Positions 55,283 through 64,000 of a stretch of 64,000 bases of DNA are shown here, one piece after another; the stretch's first letter is position 1; each line of letters opens with the position of its first letter. The DNA is from Ahrensia sp. (lineage in GTDB: Bacteria; Pseudomonadota; Alphaproteobacteria; Rhizobiales; Rhizobiaceae). Below the pieces are notes generated by a model that had not been told where the DNA came from, did not search any database, and worked only from the letters and a program-made list of their open reading frames with translations. The stretch lies in contig JAPPOQ010000028.1 of assembly GCA_028817895.1 (NCBI GenBank), positions 62,001-126,000 on the forward strand. The letters run 5' to 3'. A program made the translations under genes and the position numbers.

Positions 55283-57700
55283 ATGAAATTCACACTCTCC
55301 TGGCTCAAGGATCACCTTGAGACCGACGCTTCGCTTGAAACAATCTGCGAGACGCTCACGCGCATCGGACTGGAAGTCGAATCCGTCGATGACAGGACAG
55401 CCTTCAAGCCTTTCATCATCGCCAAGGTGCTTTCGGCTGAAAAGCACCCGGATGCAGACAAATTGCGCGTGCTCTCCGTCGACACAGGCTCTGGCAACCC
55501 CGTCCAGGTGGTGTGCGGTGCCCCCAATGCCAGGACCGGCCTCATCGGCGCATTCGCAGCGCCCGGAGCCTATGTGCCCGGCATCAACGTCACCCTATCG
55601 GTCGGCAATATTCGCGGCGTTGAATCGCGCGGCATGATGTGCTCTGAGCGAGAGTTGGAACTCTCCGACGAGCATGACGGGATCATCGATCTGCCGGAAG
55701 ATGCGCCTGTTGGAACGCCTTTTGCGGACTATGCCGGGCTGAATGACCCGGTCATTGAAATTGGCATCACGCCGAACCGCCCGGATGCGCTTGGCGTTGC
55801 TGGCATCGCCGCCGATCTCGCCGCGGCAGGGCTTGGCACTGTGATCACGCCGAAGATTGAACCGATCTCAGGCTCAGGCGCCTGCCCGGTCGATGTCGAT
55901 CTGTCGGCGGATGGAGCCGCTGAGTTCTGCCCGGCATTCGGACTGCGCCTTGTGCGCAATGTCAAAAACGGGCCGTCCCCCAGCTGGATGCAGCGGCGCC
56001 TCAAGGCCATTGGCCTGCGCCCGATCTCCGCTTTGGTGGATGTCACCAACTATGTGACCTTCGACCGCGGCCGCCCTTTGCATGTGTTCGACGCCGACAA
56101 GGTGAAGGGCAAGCTTGCTGTGCGCCGCGCGACGGGCTCGGAAGAGTTTCTCGCGCTGGACGGCAAAACCTATACGCCCAAGCCGGATCATTTCGTGATT
56201 GCCGATGAGAACGGCCCGGAATCACTCGCCGGCATTATGGGCGGAGAGGAATCGGGCTGCACGGAAGAGACGACCAATGTGCTTGTTGAATCGGCCCTGT
56301 GGGACCCGTTGACGGTTGCCCGTACCGGACGTGATCTCGGCATCATCACCGATGCACGCTACCGTTTCGAGCGCGGCGTGGACCCGGCCTTCATGGAAGC
56401 GGGGCTCGACTATGGCACACAACTGGTCATGGAGCTTTGCGGTGGCGAGCCGAGCGAGGCTGTCATCGCCGGTAATGTTCCAACACCCGAAATGGTGATC
56501 GAATTCCCACTTTCCGAAACGCAGCGCCTCACCGGCGTTGATGTCGGCGCCAAAGACGCGACCGACATTCTCAACCGCCTGGGTTTTGTCGTTTCGGGTT
56601 CCAGCGATGCGCTTTCCGTGACCGTGCCCAGCAACAGGCCGGACGTGCATGGCAAGGCCGATATTGTGGAAGAAATCATCCGTCATCACGGGCTTGATCA
56701 TGTCGCACCGCAGCCTCTGCCCGCAATGGCCTCGGTTGGCGAAAGAGTTCTGACAACGGGGCAGATGCGCACGCGCAATGCCCGACGCGCCTTGGCGGCG
56801 CGCGGCATGAGCGAGGCGGTGACCTATTCCTTCATCGAGCACGATCATGCGACCCATTTCGGCGGTGGCGATGCGGTGCTCACGCTGTCCAACCCGATCG
56901 CTTCCGACATGTCAGACATGCGGCCAAGCCTGTTGCCGAGCTTGTTGGGCGCAGCCAAACGCAATGTTGACCGCGGCACCGGCGATCTCACCATTTTCGA
57001 AGTCAGCCATGTCTATCGCGGTCTTGAACCGGGCGATCAACTGCGCGCGGCTTCCGGCCTACGTCGAGGGACGTCTCGGTTGGAAAATGCCGGTCGGCAC
57101 TGGAGCGCGGCGGCAGATATGGTCGGCGTGTTCGACGCCAAGGAAGATGCTCTAAGCGTTTTGGCTGCCTGCGGCATGGACACCGCCAAACTCCAGATCG
57201 AGCAGGGTGCGGCCGCATGGTTTCACCCCGGCCGAAGCGGCAGCATCAAGCTTGGCCCAAAAATCACAATCGGCCAGTTTGGCGAGTTTCACCCAAAGAC
57301 GCTGGAATTGATGGATGTTACCGGACCGATCTGCGGCTTCGAGATCATGCTCGATGCGATTCCCGAACCGCGCAAGAAGGCCAACAGGTCAAAGGGCGCG
57401 TTGAGCGTGTCGCCACTTCAACCGGTGCGGCGCGATTTCGCTTTCGTCATGAAAAACGATGTTGCCGCCGGCACGGTGCTGCGCGCCGCGAGTGGTGCGG
57501 ACAAGAAACTGATCAACGATGTGAAGGTGTTTGATTTGTTTGAAGGCGCATCGCTTGGTGAGGGCAGGAAGTCGCTCGCTATTGAGGTGACCTTGCAGCC
57601 CTATGACAAGAGCCTGACGGAGGAGGAGATCGAGGCCGTCTCCGCAAAGGTCATTGCCAATGTCGAGAAAAGCTCGGGCGGCGAGCTGCGGGGCGGCTGA
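55283..57700 (+). CDS. pheT: Phenylalanyl-tRNA synthetase beta subunit
   Basis: The 805-residue beta subunit: EMAP-like tRNA-binding domain ([21 protein letters not shown], about 47-67), B3/B4 editing domain ([21 protein letters not shown], about 249-269), B5 DNA-binding-like domain, catalytic-like domain without the active site, and a C-terminal FDX-ACB anticodon-binding domain ([17 protein letters not shown]). It completes the synthetase with pheS, from which it is separated by the DUF4160-DUF2442 pair. Start ATG is nine bases after DUF2442. Confidence 0.96.
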   Translation: MKFTLSWLKDHLETDASLETICETLTRIGLEVESVDDRTAFKPFIIAKVLSAEKHPDADKLRVLSVDTGSGNPVQVVCGAPNARTGLIGAFAAPGAYVPGINVTLSVGNIRGVESRGMMCSERELELSDEHDGIIDLPEDAPVGTPFADYAGLNDPVIEIGITPNRPDALGVAGIAADLAAAGLGTVITPKIEPISGSGACPVDVDLSADGAAEFCPAFGLRLVRNVKNGPSPSWMQRRLKAIGLRPISALVDVTNYVTFDRGRPLHVFDADKVKGKLAVRRATGSEEFLALDGKTYTPKPDHFVIADENGPESLAGIMGGEESGCTEETTNVLVESALWDPLTVARTGRDLGIITDARYRFERGVDPAFMEAGLDYGTQLVMELCGGEPSEAVIAGNVPTPEMVIEFPLSETQRLTGVDVGAKDATDILNRLGFVVSGSSDALSVTVPSNRPDVHGKADIVEEIIRHHGLDHVAPQPLPAMASVGERVLTTGQMRTRNARRALAARGMSEAVTYSFIEHDHATHFGGGDAVLTLSNPIASDMSDMRPSLLPSLLGAAKRNVDRGTGDLTIFEVSHVYRGLEPGDQLRAASGLRRGTSRLENAGRHWSAAADMVGVFDAKEDALSVLAACGMDTAKLQIEQGAAAWFHPGRSGSIKLGPKITIGQFGEFHPKTLELMDVTGPICGFEIMLDAIPEPRKKANRSKGALSVSPLQPVRRDFAFVMKNDVAAGTVLRAASGADKKLINDVKVFDLFEGASLGEGRKSLAIEVTLQPYDKSLTEEEIEAVSAKVIANVEKSSGGELRGG

Positions 57701-57712
57701 CGCCCCGCAAAT

Positions 57713-58015
57713 TCAGTATCGCAATACGCCCAGTGCCGGTGCCACCGACGTACGCAGGAAGATTTGCAAAAAGGTGATGCCCAGCAGAAGCACGATGGGC
57801 GATATGTCGATCGTGCCGAGATTGGGCATGAAACGGCGGATTGGCGAAAGAACCGGCTCCGTGGCCTGATAAACAAAATCGCCAATCATGCGCACAAACT
57901 GATTGCCCGCATTCACGACATTGAAGGCGTAGAGCCAGGACAAGATCACGGAAATAATGACGATCCACCAATACAGGCTGAGGATCGTGTCTATGAGCCA
58001 GAAAACGGCGGCCAT
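57713..58015 (-). CDS. YggT family membrane protein
   Basis: A 100-residue protein with a YggT repeat: two TM regions (about 5-30 and 72-95) and the conserved ATEPVLSPIRRFMPNLGTIDISPI turn. YggT proteins occur widely near cell-division and osmotic-stress genes; the function is not settled. It is convergent with pheT, 12 bases apart, and divergent from pdxY. Confidence 0.9.
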   Translation of the reverse strand: MAAVFWLIDTILSLYWWIVIISVILSWLYAFNVVNAGNQFVRMIGDFVYQATEPVLSPIRRFMPNLGTIDISPIVLLLGITFLQIFLRTSVAPALGVLRY

Positions 58016-58153
58016 GGCACACTCCTAGTAATACTTGCCATGTATGCTGCGTGGCGCATGTTCGCAAGCTGCTGACATGCCAAAACATGATGGACGCTGC
58101 CCGTCGGGGCGATTATGCACCAACGAGATCGATATCCGTCACACGCCACAACG

Positions 58154-59050
58154 ATGCCCAAACCCGCCATCCTCGTCATATCCAGCCATGTCGTGCGTGG
58201 AACCGTTGGCACAAGAGCGGCGGCATTTGCGCTTGAGGTTCTGGGACACCCGGTTTGGACGGTTCCAACAGTCACATTGCCATGGCATCCGGGTCACACA
58301 GGGTTGGCCGGGGCTGGCCAACGCATCATGGCGAGCGACGCGGAATTTGCAGCAATGATGCAGCAATTGGCCGATTCGCCCTGGATCGGTGAGATTGAGG
58401 GCATTTTGAGCGGCTATTTCGGAAACGTCGCGCAGGTTGAAGCGGTGGCGAAATTTGTGACACGGGCAAAGGCAAACAACCCAAAGCTGCGCTACCTGCT
58501 CGATCCGGTGATTGGCGATCACGGGAACCTGTACGTTGTGCCGGAACAGGCGCAGGCCGTGAAGGAGCAATTGCTGCCGCTTGCCGATATGACCTCTCCC
58601 AACCCCTTTGAAATGCAGTGGCTCACTGGCTCGTCGAAAGTTGAAACAGCACTGGAAATGCTCGATCAGGCAAAGAGGCTCGGCCCCGCAAATGTCGCGG
58701 TGACGTCCGCTCCCGGAATGAAGAAGAACACGATTGGCATTTTGATGTTATCTGAAGGCGAGGCAGGCCTTGGCGAACATCGCCTCTTTGACAAGGTCCC
58801 CAACGGGCTCGGCGACCTCACATCGGCGCTGCTCCTGTCGCACAGCCTGACAGGGCTGGATCCCATGCAGACATTGCGACAGACAACGGCGTCTGTGTTT
58901 GAGGTGATGCGTGATGCGGCGCTGCGCGAGGCCGAAGAACTATCGCTTGAAAGTGCGTGGGGGTCCTTGCTTCATCCAAAGGCCCGAATTGACATGACAT
59001 CACTTTCCCGGCGGCTCAGGAGGTCCAGCCTTCGGCAGCAAGTCGTTTAA
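58154..59050 (+). CDS. pdxY: Pyridoxal/pyridoxamine kinase
   Basis: A 298-residue ribokinase-fold enzyme that phosphorylates pyridoxal to recycle vitamin B6. Motifs: SSHVVRGTVGTRA with the substrate-binding Ser-His (about 9-21), LLDPVIGDHGNLYV (about 115-128), SPNPFEMQWLTG, and the catalytic GxGD as NGLGDLTSALLLSH (about 214-227). Start ATG at 58154 opens the conserved MPKPAILVISS; an upstream ATG at 58115 adds 13 residues. Its 3' end overlaps the convergent Crp/Fnr gene by 35 bases. Confidence 0.93.
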   Translation: MPKPAILVISSHVVRGTVGTRAAAFALEVLGHPVWTVPTVTLPWHPGHTGLAGAGQRIMASDAEFAAMMQQLADSPWIGEIEGILSGYFGNVAQVEAVAKFVTRAKANNPKLRYLLDPVIGDHGNLYVVPEQAQAVKEQLLPLADMTSPNPFEMQWLTGSSKVETALEMLDQAKRLGPANVAVTSAPGMKKNTIGILMLSEGEAGLGEHRLFDKVPNGLGDLTSALLLSHSLTGLDPMQTLRQTTASVFEVMRDAALREAEELSLESAWGSLLHPKARIDMTSLSRRLRRSSLRQQVV

Positions 59051-59699
59051 GCTGCTGGGGCTCGCAGATCACAAGTCCGCCTCGGGATCTTTCCAGAATT
59101 CCCCGGCGCTCAAGCGCTTTCATTTCACGCGACACGATCTCACGACGACTTGAAATTCGATCCGCGATCTCGGCCTGTGGCAAGGCCGGGCTGATGATCC
59201 GCTGGTCACGGCGACCGGAGCGCGGGCGCGACAGGCGCAACAACTCGGCGTAGAGCCGATGCTTCGCTTTCAAGAAGCTGAACTCAGCCAGCCTGTTGGA
59301 CAGCCTTCGCACATGTCCGACAAGATGGTTCATCATCGCCCAGGACACATCTGGCGACTCGAAACATATGGCCTGAAAAACAGACTGCGGCATGAAACAC
59401 AGCCGTGTTTTCACCGTGGCCGTGACATTTGCAGACCTCAGACCGCCATCGATTGCGGCCAGTTCGCCGAAGAATTGCCCGGCGCCATAGTCGTTGAGAA
59501 TGACCTCACGTCCTTCCACCATGCGCACGACGATGCGCACATTGCCCTGAACGATAAAGCGAACGTCGGTCGAGCTTTCATGGTGGTCGATGATGAGCTC
59601 ATCAGGCTCATAGTTTTTCCACACGCATTGCGCGTTGAACCGTTCAACCTGTTCTTCTGTCAGCCCCGCAAGCAGCGGAAAATCTGCCAAACTATCCAT
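59016..59699 (-). CDS. Crp/Fnr family transcriptional regulator
   Basis: A 227-residue regulator with an N-terminal cyclic-nucleotide-binding-like beta-barrel (YGAGQFFGELAAIDGGLRSA, about 71-90) and a C-terminal winged helix (AEIADRISSRREIVSREMKAL, about 177-197). FNR iron-sulfur cysteines are absent, while the GELAAIDGG loop is near the cAMP phosphate-binding box, so it may bind a nucleotide. Start at 59699 is preferred to 59720. A TGTGAG/CTCACA palindrome lies 63 bases upstream. Confidence 0.9.
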   Translation of the reverse strand: MDSLADFPLLAGLTEEQVERFNAQCVWKNYEPDELIIDHHESSTDVRFIVQGNVRIVVRMVEGREVILNDYGAGQFFGELAAIDGGLRSANVTATVKTRLCFMPQSVFQAICFESPDVSWAMMNHLVGHVRRLSNRLAEFSFLKAKHRLYAELLRLSRPRSGRRDQRIISPALPQAEIADRISSRREIVSREMKALERRGILERSRGGLVICEPQQLKRLAAEGWTS

Positions 59700-59761
59700 C
59701 ACTTGCGCCCTCGGCCGCACCCTGCTCAGTGAGATACACTCTTACGGACTTTCATTGCCAT

Positions 59762-59779
59762 TGTGAGTGCAATCTCACA
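59762..59779. promoter_or_regulatory. Crp/Fnr-like palindrome upstream of its own gene
   Basis: TGTGAG-TGCAAT-CTCACA, with perfect six-base arms and a six-base spacer, resembles Crp operators but with an eight-base gap between TGTGA and TCACA instead of six. It lies in the 109-base space upstream of the Crp/Fnr gene and may serve autoregulation. Confidence 0.45.
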
Positions 59780-59808
59780 CATAGGTGACGCTTCGCCAAG
59801 CAGGACGT

Positions 59809-60660
59809 TCAACCTGCTTGAGCAGGTCGACTTTTTGGAATGCCTGGGCGGGCTGCTGCATTGGACAGGCCAAAACGCTCCAGCTCCTCTTGCGTGAAAA
59901 TATAGAGCTGTTCCGGCGGGGTTTGCATAGCCTTCACCCAAACCGTGAGATCGATACCCATGTCGATCAGCAATTGCTGGCAAAGCGCTGAAATGGTCTG
60001 CGCATCGCGCATGCCCTTTTGCAACGTCCCGACGGCCGGTGGAACCGCAAAGACCTGATGGACACCCACAAAGGCGGGGTCTACAGCCTTACGATGTAGC
60101 CCACCGGCAAAGATGAGCGGGCAGGAAGACGCGCAATAGCCATTTTTGGGCACATGCGTAGAGATCCCCGCGTCGCGGACCATGCGCGCCATTTCAAGCG
60201 CATCGCTGACCGAACCACCAGGAGAATGCAAAACCAGCTCGCCGATCGCCTGCCAGTCATTTTCTGCCAGAAATGCCTTGAATCGTTCGGCCGCACCCGA
60301 ATCGATGGTGCCAAGCGCTGAGGCGCGACCACCGGCGCCAAGGGCAAATTTCATCGGCGCCGACATATCAGCAGCCACGGGCAAACGATCAAAGCCCGGT
60401 AGAGCGGGAGCCGATCGATCCGGTCCCATCGGCATGGTGCGCGGCAGATAGGGTCTTGTCTGATCGCCCGGTTCCGGCAAGCGCATCGGTGCAGGATCAA
60501 TGCGCTGAGAACCGGGAGCGCCCGCCGGGGCTAGCGCCAGCATGGCACGAAAATCCTGCGTGACCGTTCCAACGGTCAAAGCAAGCATTCCAAGAAAGAC
60601 GAACTTCAAAAATCGTCCGTCTTGGATAGCGCCGACCAATGCGGAGAGCGGACGTCTCAT
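59809..60660 (-). CDS. ClpP/SDH-like periplasmic membrane-anchored protein (COG3904-like)
   Basis: A 283-residue protein with an N-terminal TM anchor (about 18-38, FLKFVFLGMLALTVGT), a Pro-rich linker and a ClpP/crotonase-like serine-peptidase fold: LVLHSPGGSVSDALEMARMV (oxyanion and helix, about 142-161) and GYCASSCPLIFAGG with the expected nucleophile Ser near residue 178, then VGVHQVF with a candidate His. Proteins of this COG3904 type are predicted extracytoplasmic serine proteases of unknown substrate. It is 14 bases downstream of the coiled-coil membrane protein gene. Confidence 0.8.
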   Translation of the reverse strand: MRRPLSALVGAIQDGRFLKFVFLGMLALTVGTVTQDFRAMLALAPAGAPGSQRIDPAPMRLPEPGDQTRPYLPRTMPMGPDRSAPALPGFDRLPVAADMSAPMKFALGAGGRASALGTIDSGAAERFKAFLAENDWQAIGELVLHSPGGSVSDALEMARMVRDAGISTHVPKNGYCASSCPLIFAGGLHRKAVDPAFVGVHQVFAVPPAVGTLQKGMRDAQTISALCQQLLIDMGIDLTVWVKAMQTPPEQLYIFTQEELERFGLSNAAARPGIPKSRPAQAG

Positions 60661-60674
60661 CGAGCGCTGCCGGA

Positions 60675-62009
60675 TCAGGCCTTGATTGAAGGTAGAGAGG
60701 CGATTTTCGGATCAGTCCGCGCTCGATCTTCATGCACCTGTCCGCCATTGTGCGAATTTTCGTCCACAACGATGGAGTTCTCATCCACCGTCGAATCCAG
60801 ATCCTTTGATTGCACGGCCACGGCTGCGGACGCGTCCGCCTGTTCGAGCGAGCGATACAATTTGATTGCGCGGATCATTTCGCCGGCCGTCACCTCATTG
60901 GCGGCAAGATCGGCGCCCTCCTCCCGGCGGATGGCGGCCTGCACGATGCAGATGATGAAGATCATCACCGCTGGCAGAAGGTCGATCGAGATCGCACCTG
61001 CCCAGGACGGCATAAAATCACGGGCATAGAGCAGAACGGCTTCCGGAGCGGAAAGGGGTGTAAACCGCACCGGCTCAACCGCTGGGCGCGCCAAAATCGT
61101 ATCTGCCGCCGCAGCAAGAGCATCACTCTGTGCCTTCACGGACTGTTCCACACGACCGACGACATCGGTCTGGCGGCTGGCAAGATCCGCTGTTCCCCCA
61201 TCGGCAACCGGCGCGATGAATGTTCGTCCCAGATCTTCAGCCGCTCTTTTGACGGCGGGGGCAATTGACGTTTGCTGCAAGGCTGCAATCGTGCCGGACA
61301 AAGCCACCGCCTCTTCGGCAAACGCGTTTGCGCGATCCGCCACTGGTCCCGTCTGCGAGACTAGCTTGCGCATCGTTGAAAGACGTTTTCCACCCTCAGC
61401 AAATGCATCCTTTGTGGGTTCGCGAGACGCGACGATTTCCTCACCCAGACCTTCGAGCTGACGCGACATTTGCCGCAGAAGCTGCACCACAGTGCCACTG
61501 CCCGACGTTCCGGTGAGAGCGCCGGTTGCAGCTTCTTCTCCGGCGAGACGGGAGAAACGTTGCGACGCCAACTGAATATCCGGCAGCAAGCTCTGGGCCG
61601 CGAGCGCATTGTCATGCGCCTGTTCAAGCTTCCGTTGATATTGTTCGGTGGTGTTGGCGAGATGCTGCTCCAAAGCCGCGCCGCCAGCCAAGGCCGCAGC
61701 ATTCAGCCAGGATGACATCGCAACAATCATGAGGCTGCCAATGGCCATCGCCAAATACAGAAAGCGGCGCCCATCGCCAGACTTCACATGCGGCATGAAG
61801 CGCATGAGATAGGACCAGAACCCGAAGATCGCGACGGAAACAGCGATCGAGTAGATGACGGCTCCCAGAAACACCACGGTCGGCGATCCGTTCAACAGTT
61901 CGCGCACGCCCAGATAGGTATAGACCCCGGAGGCCAACGCCAGAATCGCCAGCGTTCCACCGGTAATGGTTTCCAGTCCCTTTTGAGCTTTCCGAAGATC
62001 GCTGACCAT
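60675..62009 (-). CDS. Uncharacterised membrane protein with long helical extracytoplasmic domain
   Basis: A 444-residue protein with three TM segments near the N-terminus (about 15-35, 43-66, 84-106), a 220-residue Ala/Gln/Glu-rich helical region (about 110-330, EQHLANTTEQYQRKLEQAH start) and a fourth TM at about 338-362 (ISIDLLPAVMIFIICIVQAA), then an acidic C-terminal tail of about 80 residues. No family recognised. It is likely cotranscribed with the ClpP-like gene 14 bases downstream. The layout recalls prophage-independent membrane scaffolds; function unknown. Confidence 0.7.
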   Translation of the reverse strand: MVSDLRKAQKGLETITGGTLAILALASGVYTYLGVRELLNGSPTVVFLGAVIYSIAVSVAIFGFWSYLMRFMPHVKSGDGRRFLYLAMAIGSLMIVAMSSWLNAAALAGGAALEQHLANTTEQYQRKLEQAHDNALAAQSLLPDIQLASQRFSRLAGEEAATGALTGTSGSGTVVQLLRQMSRQLEGLGEEIVASREPTKDAFAEGGKRLSTMRKLVSQTGPVADRANAFAEEAVALSGTIAALQQTSIAPAVKRAAEDLGRTFIAPVADGGTADLASRQTDVVGRVEQSVKAQSDALAAAADTILARPAVEPVRFTPLSAPEAVLLYARDFMPSWAGAISIDLLPAVMIFIICIVQAAIRREEGADLAANEVTAGEMIRAIKLYRSLEQADASAAVAVQSKDLDSTVDENSIVVDENSHNGGQVHEDRARTDPKIASLPSIKA

Positions 62010-62169
62010 GGACAGCCCTCGCTACACGCTACGCAACAGATACTGATGACTAACTTTCGATTGTGGCCGCAATCGTTACGGGGCGCAACGGTGGTTCAAG
62101 CGGCCAAAGAAAATGGCCGGATCGACGATCCGGCCACATGTCATTTATGAATTGTCTTCGCGCGATGTA

Positions 62170-62421
62170 TCAATCGCACGGCGCTTCATAGGTGCGGCCC
62201 CGGCGGTCGCGGTAGATGCAGTAGCCGCTGCGTTCCTGCGAACGACCAATCAGCGCTCCGGCAACTGCGCCTCCTGCAGCGCCGATCACTGCCCCACGTC
62301 CGCCATCTATCAAAGCGCCGCCAAGGCCGCCAATGGCAGCACCGGTAGCTGCGCCCCGCTCGGTTGCGGTGCAGGCCGAAAGCATCAAGAGAGCGGCGAC
62401 GACGCCCAAAACCTTCATCAT
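62170..62421 (-). CDS. Glycine-zipper lipoprotein (OsmB/17-kDa-like)
   Basis: An 83-residue lipoprotein with lipobox LMLSAC (Cys17) and a glycine-zipper core (AATGAAIGGLGGALIDGGRG, then AVIGAAGGAVAGALIG) typical of small outer-membrane-associated lipoproteins such as OsmB. The C-terminal YCIYRDRRGRTYEAPCD has a cysteine pair. ATG at 62421 (or the next codon, 62418) has GGAGA upstream; the frame runs far upstream without a signal. Encoded between the membrane protein and hpsN-like gene. Confidence 0.85.
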   Translation of the reverse strand: MMKVLGVVAALLMLSACTATERGAATGAAIGGLGGALIDGGRGAVIGAAGGAVAGALIGRSQERSGYCIYRDRRGRTYEAPCD

Positions 62422-62590
62422 GTCGATCTCCAAAGGGGAGTTTGTGAATTTCTCACTCAAATAGACAAACTGGGCGATAGCAAGACGGTTCCCAAAATCT
62501 GCTATGACTTTGTTCCGACTTGGTAAATGGGCGTGCGCAGGAATGGTTCGCAGAGCAAATCTCGTCCCAATGTTAAGAACTGTACGAGCT

Positions 62591-63895
62591 TCACTCGGCC
62601 GCCGCACCGTATGGCACATTTTGTCCGCCATAACGGCGCACGCGCACATTGCACTGTTCGGCATGACCAACGAAGCCTTCAAGTATGCACAGGCGTGAGC
62701 CAGCCGCGCCGATCTGCGCCGCCGCCTCATCACTGGTGATCTTCTGATAGGAGTGGGTTTTGAGAAACTTGCCGACCCACAAACCTCCTGTATAACGCCC
62801 GGCCTTTTTTGTGGGCAGCGTGTGATTGGTGCCGATCACCTTGTCGCCATTGGCAACATTGGTGCGTGGACCCAGAAACAGGGCGCCGTAGCTGGTCATA
62901 TTTTCAAGGAACCAGTCGTCGCGATCGGTCATGACCTGCACATGTTCGGAAGCGATATCATTGGCAACGTCGATCATTTCCTCATAGCTTTCGCAGACAA
63001 TGACCTCACCATAATCCTGCCAGCTTCTTTCAGCGGTTTCGCGAGTGGGCAGAATGGAAAGGATCCGGTCGATCTCCTTCATCGTTTGCTCCGCGAGGCG
63101 CTGTGAATTGGTCACGAGAACTGCGGGAGAATTATAGCCATGTTCGGCCTGGCCAAGCAGATCTGTGGCGCACATCTCAGCATCAACCGTTTCATCGGCA
63201 ATGACCATTGTTTCGGTCGGGCCGGCGAACAAATCGATCCCAACACGTCCGAAGAGCTGCCTTTTGGCTTCTGCGACGAAGGCATTGCCAGGGCCAACCA
63301 GCATGTGAACCGGTTCAATGCTCTGCGTGCCAATGGCCATCGCGCCGACAGCCTGAATGCCGCCGAGACAGTAGATTTCGTGCGCACCGCCCAGTTTCAT
63401 GGCCGCAACAATGGCCGGGTGCGGTGCGCCATTTTGTGGCGGAGCTGACGCGACGATGCGCGGAACGCCCGCCACGGAGGCCGTCAACACCGACATATGA
63501 GCAGATGCAACCATCGGGAACTTCCCACCGGGCACATAGCAGCCAACCGACTGAACCGGAATATTCTTGTGACCAAGGATGACGCCGGGCAAGGTTTCCA
63601 CTTCGATATCGGTCATGGACGACCGTTGCGCTTCGGCAAAATTGCGGATTTGCTCCTGAGCAAAGCGAATGTCGGCCATGTCGCGCTCGGAGACCTTCTG
63701 CATGGCCGCTTCGATTTCACTGTCGCTGAGCCGGAACTGCGCTGGCGAATAATTGTCGAACTTCTGCGAAAGTTCGCGAACTGCATCATCGCCTCGCTTC
63801 TCGATATCGGCCAGAATCGATTCGACCGTTGCGCGCACTTTCGTGTCGTCTTCCGCGCGGTCGGCTTCACTTCGAGCGGTCTTGAGGTGCTGCAT
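62591..63895 (-). CDS. hpsN: Histidinol dehydrogenase-family sulfopropanediol dehydrogenase (HpsN-like)
   Basis: A 434-residue NAD-dependent dehydrogenase of the HisD superfamily. Metal-site motifs are present: [16 protein letters not shown] (Gln and His ligands, about 250-265) and [11 protein letters not shown] near the C-terminus. [20 protein letters not shown] and the [15 protein letters not shown] segment are those of HpsN-type enzymes that oxidise 2,3-dihydroxypropane-1-sulfonate, rather than true HisD. No his genes adjoin. Start at 63895 has GGAGG eight bases upstream. If correct, it would feed organosulfonate carbon into central metabolism. Confidence 0.75.
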   Translation of the reverse strand: MQHLKTARSEADRAEDDTKVRATVESILADIEKRGDDAVRELSQKFDNYSPAQFRLSDSEIEAAMQKVSERDMADIRFAQEQIRNFAEAQRSSMTDIEVETLPGVILGHKNIPVQSVGCYVPGGKFPMVASAHMSVLTASVAGVPRIVASAPPQNGAPHPAIVAAMKLGGAHEIYCLGGIQAVGAMAIGTQSIEPVHMLVGPGNAFVAEAKRQLFGRVGIDLFAGPTETMVIADETVDAEMCATDLLGQAEHGYNSPAVLVTNSQRLAEQTMKEIDRILSILPTRETAERSWQDYGEVIVCESYEEMIDVANDIASEHVQVMTDRDDWFLENMTSYGALFLGPRTNVANGDKVIGTNHTLPTKKAGRYTGGLWVGKFLKTHSYQKITSDEAAAQIGAAGSRLCILEGFVGHAEQCNVRVRRYGGQNVPYGAAAE

Positions 63896-64000
63896 ATCGG
63901 GTGCCTCCAGATGAAGCGGCAAAGGTGGATGATATTGAAGCTATGCCGAGACGGCAGGCCATATCAACGCCAGACACTCAAAGCGGCTGACTGGGTACGG

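Overview
The window reads as a chromosomal segment of an alphaproteobacterium, most likely of the order Hyphomicrobiales (Rhizobiales). Pointers are a class I (archaeal-type) lysyl-tRNA synthetase, an aqpS-arsC arsenic pair as in rhizobia, a PodJ-like polar protein with coiled coils, Sel1 repeats and a peptidoglycan-binding end, the DUF952-pyrD gene pair, and two perfect CtrA-type TTAA-N7-TTAA sites. GC is moderately high, genes are dense, and many neighbours overlap by 1 to 4 bases. A sulfatase end at the left edge and a sulfopropanediol dehydrogenase-like gene at the right edge would suit a marine or organosulfur-using lifestyle, but that is inference.

Left part (1-9.2 kb): the end of a sulfatase, aqpS-arsC, then a minus-strand sugar operon (LacI regulator, solute-binding protein, two permeases, a GH63/MGH-like glycosidase and an ATPase) headed by a perfect 14-bp LacI-type operator. 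Next (9.3-15.2 kb): tRNA-Thr(GGT), a 49-residue protein too short for routine gene calling, murA, a type I secretion ABC/HlyD pair and mscL. At 15.3-21.4 kb lies a sensing and transport group: an SSS-domain histidine kinase of the CbrA/CrbS/MxtR type, a convergent LuxR-type response regulator, a small two-TM protein and a stand-alone SSS symporter. At 21.4-27.2 kb: DUF952-pyrD, a MATE exporter, and an overlapping DUF3429/TIGR02186/TSUP group. The 1402-residue PodJ-like gene fills 27.3-31.5 kb.

The 32-41.4 kb block is a fatty-acid beta-oxidation cluster: two acyl-CoA dehydrogenases, a thioesterase, a GST, a thiolase and FadJ. A long palindrome resembling a LiuR-type operator precedes it, and it is interrupted by a hicAB and a brnTA toxin-antitoxin pair. 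It ends in a strong terminator that follows a CtrA-type site. A CelD-like acyltransferase comes next, then a 0.32-kb inverted-repeat element that looks like a miniature mobile repeat, an S24/LexA-like regulator, a VOC protein, a catalytically stripped SNase-like protein, lysK and katG.

The right part (49-64 kb) has yceI, a second and different hicAB, a TerB-like gene, a sterol-desaturase-family gene, rpmI-rplT, and pheS-pheT split by an inserted DUF4160-DUF2442 pair. It continues with yggT, pdxY, a Crp/Fnr regulator with its own palindrome, a membrane coiled-coil protein paired with a ClpP-like periplasmic protein, a small lipoprotein and the HpsN/HisD-like dehydrogenase. The most unusual themes are small TA-like cassettes set inside housekeeping operons, an ABC permease carrying an extracytoplasmic DUF11-like domain, exact 86-residue repeats in the PodJ-like protein, and the uncharacterised membrane/ClpP-like pair.
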